Source of the DNA: Neoscytalidium dimidiatum
Lineage: Eukaryota; Ascomycota; Dothideomycetes; Botryosphaeriales; Botryosphaeriaceae
Assembly: GCA_037367355.1 (NCBI GenBank)
Contig: CM074699.1
Location: 3,720,001 to 3,784,000 of the forward strand
DNA: 64,000 nucleotides
Direction of reading: 5' to 3'
The position numbers and the translations under genes were made by a program. The notes under the pieces were generated by a model that searched no databases, had not been told where the DNA came from, and was given only the letters and a program-made list of their open reading frames with translations. The number at the start of each line of letters is the position of its first letter. Within the stretch, counting starts at the first letter, position 1. Positions 56,378-64,000 of the stretch are shown here, piece by piece.

Positions 56378-57334
56378 GTTGGTTGGATGTGTTTGGGAGT
56401 GGCTAGAGGATCGCACGGAAGACAAACCAGTAATATTTATGCAACAGAATGTATGGACTTAAGGCTGCGCCGCCATGGAGTTTAGCGCCTAAAGTCCGGA
56501 TGGCCGTCGCGAATTCATGCCCTTTTCAGCCCCAGCACGTCGGGGAAAAAGACATGCTGCATTTGGTCGACCTCCGAGAACCGAGTAAATCTAACATAGG
56601 CAACCTGAACCTTCGACAAGGTTCCACACGCCGTCTGTAGAAGGTTACGCACGATAAGGCCTCCACATTTCCTGCATTATGAGATTCACAGTCCGTCCCG
56701 TTTGTCTTGGCATGGTGTTGTAGAAAGGGAGGGGAAGCTTCCGCTTGATCCGCCTCCTTTACGCTAAACTGCCTTTAGTGACTACCCACACGTAATATGC
56801 AACAGTCTCTACACAACTTCCCTCATTGCTTCATTATCTCACGTATACATATTGCTGCGCCAGCTCTCTTCTGATGCAGGCCCTCGATGAGGACAATATG
56901 ACGATGCTATCACTGAGACCCCGCGCGCGGCGCTTATCTCACGTTACAGGACAAGCGTTTTCGCCTAACCCATGTCATCTCCACGACGCACCCTCTCACA
57001 AAGTAAGTCACGTAGCAAGGGGAAGATGCGTATCAGTCGCGGTTTGAGGCAGTCAGGAGCGCCGTTGCCACAGCCCCGCTGATAAGACAAGTTCCATATT
57101 CACATGATAACGCTGCAGTTTGCAACTGATCGACGGAAACACAGACGGTTGATCGGCCCTACACAGTGATTGTGGTCTATATAGTTAAAAAGTCTCACTG
57201 ATTTCAAGAAGATAAATACCCCACTCCAAGGTTGTGAGGCGAGTAGAGCCGTGCGTTTCTCCCCAGCGGGATCAAATCTATACTCTTTAGTGGAATGTCT
57301 CGAAGGTCGTTCCCACAGGTGGCGCCTGGTTTTT
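56378..57334. other. Intergenic: dehydrogenase promoter and GMC 3' end
   Basis: No gene seen. It contains motif copy C and the 3' flank of the GMC oxidoreductase gene. Confidence 0.55.
56573..56588 (-). promoter_or_regulatory. Cluster motif, copy C
   Basis: Minus strand TTACTCGGTTCTCGGA. The TTACTCGG half is exact, the second half is imperfect. It lies about 195 bp upstream of the second dehydrogenase and in the same orientation. Confidence 0.45.
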
Positions 57335-59546
57335 TCAGTTGCCATTCTTGATGGCGTCCGCGATCTTCTCAGCCAACATATCTACTTCAGGTCAGCTCTC
57401 GAATTGTTTGACACTGCCAGGTTGCTACCTACATACGGCAGCCTGTGGAGCAGGGCCTATGCAATGAATCTCGGTTAGAGCGGTCGTTCAAAGGTCACGA
57501 GTAGAGTAGATTGGTCGCTCACCTGGAGGCAAAAATGGGAACGCAGATGCGTCAACAACGCGCACTGTAAAATAGCACCATCAGTAAAGAAGCTGCGATG
57601 ACCAGCTCAGGAGATACCAACAATTCTCGACTCCATACACCCTCCCGTTGGTATCCACAACAGCATATTCATCGTCAGGCTTGCCCATCTTACACGTCGA
57701 GCTCGCGTGGTACATTGCGTTGAAGCTCTTCTTGATCTGCTCGTAGATCTCCTCGTCGGTCTGCACGCTGGGGCCGGGGTAGAACTCCTCGCCAATGAGC
57801 ACATTTTCCGACAACGGGGCTGACGCAAAGATCTGGCGCAGGCGCTTGAACGCGGCGACGACGAGCTCGATATCAGACTGTTCGGTGAGCCAGTTGGGGT
57901 TGATGAGAGGCTGGTCGCTCATGCGCGGAGATGAGATGGACAGGTTGCCCCGAGACGACGGGGCCACCAGCGTCGCGAGGATGGTAGCATAGTTGTAGCC
58001 GTCGCGGGGAGCGCTGATGCTGGTGCTTTCAAGATCGCCGACGTAGCTCGGAAGCACGAGATACTGGATCTCTGGCCAATCGTCCGGAAACTCTGCAAGA
58101 GCTGCGTTCGTAGTGAGGACGTCAGTAGGTCACAGGTGATCAAGAGCATATGAAAGGGACATACTATCAATCGTTGCAGAGGAGAAGTTCGCACGAAGCT
58201 CTTCCGGGATCTTTTCATTCCCACAGAAGTCTCCTCCCGGGCTGGACAATGGCCCAGTGCCATTGGCGTTGAACTCGGCAATTGCAATCTCGAGGTTATC
58301 TCCGTACGATAGCATCGTCGAAGTCACTACGTTGACCTTGTGTCCGATACCAAAGAAAACGTGATCGTTCATACCGTGGCCTACGCCTGGCCGGTCTGCA
58401 ACAACAGGGATGCCGAGCCCTTCAAGCACGGCTGCGGGCCCGACACCTGAGACCTGCAAGAGCTGCGGAGACTGGAAGACACCGCCGGAAACGATGACCT
58501 CGCGGTTAGCTGTGAGCGTGTACGTCGTGTTTGCCGTTGTGACTTCGACGCCGCTGGCCACGGTGCCATTCGCAAAGATGATGCGCTCGGCGAGGGTGCC
58601 ATTGAAGAGAGACAGGTTCGGACGGCTGAGGTATGGAGTCAGAAAAGCCGTTTCGGCAGACTCACGGTAGCCATTTTGGTGCTGAACGGTGTCCAGCTGC
58701 CATGCCGATCCCATGAGGTTCCCATTGATGAAGGAGTTGGTGTTCGTCATACCGACGGCTGCCAGCCCCTTCGCCACCCACGTGCTCCAGCTCTGCGAGT
58801 AGGCGGGATAGGTGACGTCGAGTGGGCCTCCCGTTGCGGTGTCGTTCTCGTTGTAGGACGGCGTCGAGTTCGCCAACCTCGTTCCCATGTCCGGTGGTGT
58901 GAAGTTCATGCTCTTTCTGTAAAACTGGACCACGTTCTCGTAGGTGTATGACTGATCTCCCACCTCGTCCGCCCACTTCTGCATGGCTCCCTTGCTCGTA
59001 TGAGCGTATGCCATGAAGTTCAGGCCAGTGCTTCCGCCAATCTTGAAGATTGTCAGCAAAAGTCAACACGAGCATGCTCCAGAAATAACGCACTGTTTTG
59101 CCTCGAATGTAATGGAGTTGCTGACCGTCAGCGCCCTGCAGTGATAGATGGTTAGATCGCGGAAACCGTAGAGTACAAGAATTCTAGCGTACAGCCTGGG
59201 GAGTAGTAATAAAGCCCCAATCCACGTAAGGGATGGTCTCGTTCGGCGATTTTCCATTGTAGTGATAGTCGTAGCCCGGAACTGTGCTCTGGTTCCCAAC
59301 GACGTCTTCGTAAAAAGTGCCTGCTTCGACAATAGCAACAGAGACGGAGGAGTCCTCAGTCAGTCGATTGGCCAAGGTCAAGCCTGCAGGGCCTGCACCG
59401 ACAATCACGTAGTCAAACACGCTTCCGAGGGACTGGCGAACGAATGCATGCGCGCTGAGCGGAGTCGCGCTCACAAGGTACCACTGGTGAAGCAGAGACG
59501 CTACCAAGAACTGCAGCTTGACGGACGGAATCTGCATGTTGGACAT
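57335..59546 (-). CDS. Secreted GMC-family oxidoreductase (cluster)
   Basis: Seven exons, 59546-59193, 59135-59094, 59041-58165, 58101-57622, 57564-57523, 57456-57433 and 57381-57335, give 621 aa. A signal-peptide-like start is followed by the FAD site FDYVIVGAGPAGLTLANRL, signature 1 RGKTIGGSTGLNFMAY (made across an intron), signature 2 SGGVFQSPQLLQVSGVGP, the catalytic His in NAMYHASSTCKMG, and VVDASAFPFLPPG. About a dozen N-glycosylation sites fit secretion. The family oxidises alcohols or closes rings; patulin synthase is a secreted relative. Exon 6 is a 24-bp microexon. With it, the usual PPGHPQ segment reads PPGGPAPQ, lacking the second active-site His. Other splice choices break the frame, but transcripts should settle this. 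Confidence 0.88.
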
Positions 59547-59839
59547 TGTGGGTGCAGCGACAACGGGTCTGATTGGAGAGCCAGAGGTATACTGCAGGGC
59601 CGAATGCTGCAATGAAGTGGGCTAAGTGGAGTGGCCGAAGCAATCTTCTGGATTTAAAAGAGGGGAAACAAGGAAACGAAACAGACAATAGGGCGGCCCA
59701 GTCAGTACTGCGCCCAGCCAGGGTAAGGCTCTACAAACACGAGGAAACCCATGTCAGGGGCAAAGACGCGCATGCGAGTTGATGGCATGGACCTGTGAGT
59801 GACGACAGACTGATCAGGCTGCAGCTGGAGGGATCAGAA

Positions 59840-59855
59840 TTACTCGGTTCCAGCC
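59840..59855 (+). promoter_or_regulatory. Cluster motif, copy D
   Basis: TTACTCGGTTCCAGCC in the divergent GMC/methyltransferase promoter. The left half-site is exact. Confidence 0.45.
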
Positions 59856-59877
59856 ACTTTCGCTTACAAGCCCCGTG

Positions 59878-59892
59878 TACTTGGTGCCGAGT
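59878..59892 (-). promoter_or_regulatory. Cluster motif, copy E
   Basis: Plus strand TACTTGGTGCCGAGT. The right arm GCCGAGT is exact, the left has one mismatch. It is 332 bp upstream of the GMC start. Confidence 0.45.
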
Positions 59893-59949
59893 GGCTTATT
59901 CGTAACAAAATTTCTAGTTCTATTACAGCATCTAGAATTTTTGAAACGG

Positions 59950-59962
59950 TACTCGGATTCCG
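59950..59962 (+). promoter_or_regulatory. Cluster motif, copy F
   Basis: TACTCGGATTCCG, the same half-site with a 3-base instead of 2-base gap before CCG. Confidence 0.4.
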
Positions 59963-60158
59963 TTTGCGAAACTTATCATTATGTGTGTCAGCCATGTATT
60001 GGAGAATGTGGTCCGGGTCGTCGTCCAACAACACTCGCTAAATGCTGCACCAGCTGGCCGATATTGACGCATTTAGTTGGAGCCTCAATCTTTATGCGCT
60101 GCTCTTGTTGACACGATCAAGACTATTTAGGCTCATGGCTTGGGCTGGTAGCAGCCAC

Positions 60159-60174
60159 TTACTCGGGCCCGGGA
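60159..60174 (+). promoter_or_regulatory. Cluster motif, copy G
   Basis: TTACTCGGGCCCGGGA, 152 bp upstream of the methyltransferase start, with an exact half-site and a CGG-N2-CCG core. Confidence 0.5.
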
Positions 60175-60325
60175 CCAAAGCGGGGAGACATGATAAAACC
60201 AGTGACATCCTAGCGCATCAAACCCTACAAATAATTAGCATCAGAAACAGTGTATTCTCTTTCTAGACCGACTGAGTGCGTGCATTTCATCTGCCTAGGT
60301 CTCAGCAGCTACGGACGTGTGAAAG

Positions 60326-61706
60326 ATGGAAAATCCAGAACGCCTCCGAGAGCTCACAACCAAAGTTCAGTCAGCTGTGGACGCGTATATCGAGTCCGAA
60401 GATACTGCAGACTACAAAGCCTTGCAGGCCTGCATTACCCGCTTACAGGTCTGCGTGACGAAACCTGCGGATGTTCTTTACAGTTTCAGAACTCAGGTAT
60501 CAATCGCTGAACTGTCCTGGACACTCTCGCGCATGCTGAATTCTCTACAGGCCATCGAAAATGTTGCAATAGTCATCTTGACTGAAACGGGCGTTCTTGA
60601 TGCTCTGGTGGAGAAGCAGGGGGCTACAGCAACAGCCGCAGAGCTCGCAGCAGCAACGGGCTGCGACAAGCTTGTGATTGGTATGTAACACTCTCCTGTT
60701 CAATCCGATTGCTAAAAGCTCATAATCCATAGTGCGGCTCATGCGCATGGCATGCGCGCTGGTCTTTTGTGAAGAAACAGATGAGATGACATATCGGGCG
60801 AATGCCATAACCTCGTTGCTGGTCAAGCCAGGATGGAAGGGAGGCCTTCGATGGGCGGAAATCATCTATCCAGCCGTCATGAATATCAGGCGCTTCCTCG
60901 CCCAGACCGACTTCGTTCGCACTGGGGACCAGTCGGCGCCGAGCGCCTTTGAATTTCTGCAAGGCAAGAGTATATGGAAGGTCCTTGAGGAGCAACCCGA
61001 CGTGAGGCGAGACTTCGACTTATTCATGCGCGAGAGGAGAGAGTACGAGCAGCACCTCTGGTATCAAAGCTACCCACCGTCTGCGTCACTGAGCATCGGA
61101 GATCTGAAGGCCGACCCGGAGGCCGTCTTAATGGTGGATGTTGGCGGGGCGCTCGGTTCTCAGTTGGTGAACTTCAAGACCCAGTTCCCACATCTCCCTG
61201 GCCGCTACATCTTGCAAGATCTTCAGTTATCGGAATCAGCCAGTTATCCGGAAGGCATCGAAGTGATGGAATATGACTTCTTCACTCCGCAACCCATCAA
61301 AGGTAACTTCTCCTTCTTCCCCCTTTTCTTTTTCTCTCCTCCGTGCCACCAATTCGGAATCCCAGCTGATAACCTTTTCTCTAAAGGTGCCCGTTTCTAC
61401 TACTTTCGCCATGTCTTCCACAACTGGTCAGATCAAAAATGTGTTGAGATCCTACGTAATGTCGTTCAGGCAATGGACTCAGACTACTCCACCCTTTTGA
61501 TCGACGATTTTGTGCTACCAGTGAAAGGCTGCCAGCGCCGTGCTGCCATGGCTGATATGCTCATGATGGTCCTTTTGAACTCCATGGAGAGGACTTCGAC
61601 GCTCTACGAGGAGTTACTTCGTTCTGTGGGTCTGGAAATTTCGAATATTTTCTCAGTCGGCACGAACGAAGAGGCCATCATTGAGGCACGGATTGCACGG
61701 AAATAA
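60326..61706 (+). CDS. O-methyltransferase (cluster)
   Basis: Three exons, 60326-60680, 60733-61302 and 61387-61706, give 414 aa. The N-terminal dimerisation/winged-helix part (ALVEKQGATATAAELAAATG, with an intron before VRLMRM) precedes the AdoMet-binding Rossmann part: MVDVGGALGSQLVNFK is motif I, RYILQDL follows, and GARFYYFRHVFHNWSDQKCV holds the catalytic His. This is the plant/fungal small-molecule O-methyltransferase family common in metabolite clusters. Motif I has GGALG where the family normally has GGGxG; the second Gly-to-Ala change may alter but need not abolish AdoMet binding. The gene is divergent from the GMC gene across a 779-bp region with four motif copies. Substrate unknown, probably a phenolic hydroxyl. 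Confidence 0.92.
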
Positions 61707-63118
61707 ATTTTTACTGTTCTGAAATCTTCGTTTTGACTTCGCGTGCAAATCCGACTTTGTGAGCAGACACCTGAGATGTGAGGGCAATAGTGTGGTGCCG
61801 TGCTCTGTTACTACAACAGCCAGAAGGACTTCGTGGAATGCTGGGGGTGTTGTGGCACAAAAAGAGGTGAAATGAATTGGAAATTCTCTTTGCACTCTCT
61901 TAATGAGAATGATTTGTACGGTAACTGATAAAACAGAGCGTGCTGGTGTCGGCGTATTACTGTGCGCTCTGATTTAGCACGCTGGGGTGCTGGTGTCCAA
62001 GAGGCAAATCAACATTCCCTTAGCAGTGATGAGGTCGAACTTTAGCAAGTACATGTCACATTTCCATTTCGCAACATCATTCCTTCATCAGCATGACGTG
62101 GGTCAGTCACTGAATAGACAGGATGCCGCCCAGGACCTGGAACACCCGACTCCTAGCATGAACTGACCTCACAACGCATGGGAAGCTAAGAATTCAAGAA
62201 GAAAAAAAAATAAAGAGCTACCCCGCAGCGGGGCGTGGACCTGTCGGGGGGTGCTTGGGGTGGGGTGTTTGGGGAATCATCTACGCTGTCTGAGAGACGT
62301 AAGATGCGGTCTTTCGCTAGTGCTGAAAATCTCCTAATACGGCAGTCAATCAGTCTGGAAACACTCGGAAGCTGATACTTACGGCTATTGATTTGGCTGT
62401 ATTGGTATTGAACTGAAGTCATAATGAGTTGCAATGAGTACTGATGAGAAGTAAAAGAAGTGAATTGGCATGATAGTGGAGAAAATCAATGTGACCTATT
62501 CATACACATGGAAAATACGCTAATAAATGGTTCACTAATATGAGGGGCTTATGTGTACTCTAATGTATACGTTGCTGAATGCGTTATCGGTGTGAAAGTA
62601 TACTATTGTTTTAACTTACAATGGGTTTCACACCCGGCCCGATGGCGCAGAACGGTGCCTAGCGCTTGTCAGTGCAGACAAACTCGAAGGAGAAGCGATA
62701 AGAGACCTCTCTTCCACGTCACAGCTGGTGCTTTGTTCAGCCCTAAGACGGTGCGTATGCCAGGCTCGACTCGCGGCGGAGCTTGTGGACACGACCCACG
62801 GCGGGGTTCCAGTCAGTGAGCTGGCCTGGCAGGTGCGCAGAGTTCCCAGTGGTGGTGCTGTTGACAAGAAGCAGGTCAGGGTGGGTTCGCTGTGGCTAGC
62901 TGCCGATGCTGCCCCAAGCTTTAAGCAAGGGCACGGAGCCGGGCGAAGCGGCAGGGTCGACGTCGGGAGAAGAAACCGCATCAGCGAGGTCCATCTGGAG
63001 CTCTACAGGTGTTTTATACGAAGTTGTGCAAGCACAGATTTTTGATCTCACTCGAGTCCATGGGCTCAGCTTACAACCAATATTAGTGTCTTGTCGGCCG
63101 ATACTGACCGTGGGGCAC

Positions 63119-63133
63119 GTACTCGGTGTAGTG
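63119..63133 (+). promoter_or_regulatory. Cluster motif, copy H
   Basis: GTACTCGGTGTAGTG, 232 bp upstream of the P450 start. Half-site only. A degenerate further copy, TACTTGGATCCCG, sits at about 63148-63160. Confidence 0.4.
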
Positions 63134-63162
63134 TTAGGGTCGAATCGTACTTGGATCCCGAT

Positions 63163-63178
63163 TTACTCGGTGTCGATA
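63163..63178 (+). promoter_or_regulatory. Cluster motif, copy I
   Basis: TTACTCGGTGTCGATA, 187 bp upstream of the P450 start. Half-site exact; the second arm has one mismatch in the core. Confidence 0.45.
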
Positions 63179-63364
63179 AAATCTAAAGGAGAGAAATTAG
63201 TTTGGCAACTCACCATCTCTCCGAGATGGAAAGTGGAGGCCTTGTTTTATTAGTAAGATGAAGAAGATCTCTTGCTCGTGTACAGCGCTAGTCCGGTAGC
63301 CCAGTACTGGAATAGACACCTCATCCTTCTCATCGACTCGTTTTCCCAACCTTTGATAGCCATC

Positions 63365-64000
63365 ATGACGCCAAGCTCTTACCTGGCGATAGCAGCGTTG
63401 CTACTTCTGGGTTTCCAGCTGGTACGGACATGGTGGAGGCTGAAGAGCATCCCAGGCCCTTTCTGGGCCAAGATCACCAACTTCCAACGAGTCTTCTGGG
63501 TCAAGACTGGCCGTGCCCACGAAATACATATGGAGATGCATGAGAAATACGGTGATTTTGTGCGCTTTGGGCCCAACATGGTCTCCATTGGCGATCCCGC
63601 CGCCATTCCGACCGTCTACCCCATGCGCCCGGGCTTTCCAAAGGTAAAATGAAAAGAAGCCAACGGGAATATAATCGACATTTGGAGGCAATTTGCTAAT
63701 CTTGCGCTGGATTGTGCCACGTTAGAGCAATTTTTACAGAACGTTGATGCCCTATACGAAAAAGGGGGGTGCTCTGCCGGCTGTCTTCAATACTCGGGAC
63801 GAAAAGCTGCATAAGCAAATCAAGAACCCGATTGCGCCGCTTTTCTCCATGTCAAGTGTCGTGACGTACGAACCCTTCGTCAACGAGGTTCTAGAGATCA
63901 TGTGCAAGCAGCTTGACGAGCGATTCGTGAGCTCTGCCCAAATCTTCGACCTCGGGGAATGGTTGCAATTCTTTGCATTCGACGTAATGGGTACCCTTAC
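63365..64000 (+). CDS. Cytochrome P450, 5' part (runs off window)
   Basis: Exon 1 (63365-63643) starts with a membrane anchor, [20 protein letters not shown], then the proline hinge [14 protein letters not shown] and [20 protein letters not shown], the usual fungal P450 N-terminus. After an 82-bp intron (acceptor TTAG at 63722-63725), exon 2 continues [20 protein letters not shown] and [20 protein letters not shown], then [18 protein letters not shown], which resembles the pisatin demethylase/benzoate hydroxylase-like branch. The I-helix and haem-binding Cys lie beyond position 64000. P450s of this kind hydroxylate or demethylate small molecules at the ER membrane. Two motif copies in its promoter tie it to the cluster to its left. 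Confidence 0.9.

Larger units (their letters stand above)
61707..63364. other. Intergenic with a GC-rich island
   Basis: 1.7 kb without a supported gene. Most is AT-rich, but about 62636-63010 is a GC-rich island with open frames on both strands. Its right end is the P450 promoter with two motif copies. Confidence 0.5.

Noticed and set aside
62637..62705. tRNA-like start (CCCGATGGCGCAGA) with a five-base-pair arm at about 62671-62686
   Set aside because: The loop has six bases, no T-arm or GGTTC box follows, and no acceptor stem pairs. At best a relic.

Overview
The window is nuclear DNA of a filamentous ascomycete (Pezizomycotina). The evidence is short GT-AG introns (40-160 bp, one of 306 bp), monocistronic genes on both strands, and families typical of that group: a vacuolar carboxypeptidase Y, Atg27, a cAMP-receptor-like GPCR, a PhiA-like wall protein, a DUF4470/MYND protein and GPI-type wall proteins. 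A Dothideomycete is my best guess, but this is inference only.

Left part, 4.7-32.2 kb, is mostly housekeeping: a secreted PEBP-like protein, SDO1 (60S ribosome maturation), carboxypeptidase Y, an APH-fold kinase-like protein, ATG27, SAP18 and PRP18 (a divergent pair, both linked to RNA/splicing), DML1/Misato, a Thr/Pro-rich GPI wall protein with a perfect 15-bp minisatellite, a large lipase-like protein and an F-box protein. The 19.6-23.0 kb and 29.9-30.7 kb stretches are gene-free and full of short low-complexity repeats.

Middle part, 32-52 kb, is gene-poor and partly decayed. It holds a Q/N-rich secreted protein with kexin sites, a five-exon GPCR, a truncated aldehyde dehydrogenase pseudogene with an in-frame stop, a small unknown acidic protein, a RING-H2 membrane ubiquitin ligase, a PhiA-like secreted protein, and the wreck of a roughly 3.8 kb DUF4470/MYND gene broken by at least five separate lesions.

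Right part, 52.5-64 kb, is a tight accessory cluster of intact oxidative and tailoring genes: two short-chain dehydrogenases, a metallo-beta-lactamase-fold hydrolase, a secreted GMC oxidoreductase, an O-methyltransferase and a cytochrome P450 that runs off the end. No backbone synthase is visible; it may lie beyond position 64000. The main discovery is a shared promoter element, core TTACTCGG followed 2-3 bases later by CCG (best copy TTACTCGGTGCCGAGT, an inverted repeat). It lies upstream of every gene in this block and looks like the binding site of a cluster-specific Zn2Cys6 regulator. All exon boundaries were worked out by eye from reading frame and splice signals.
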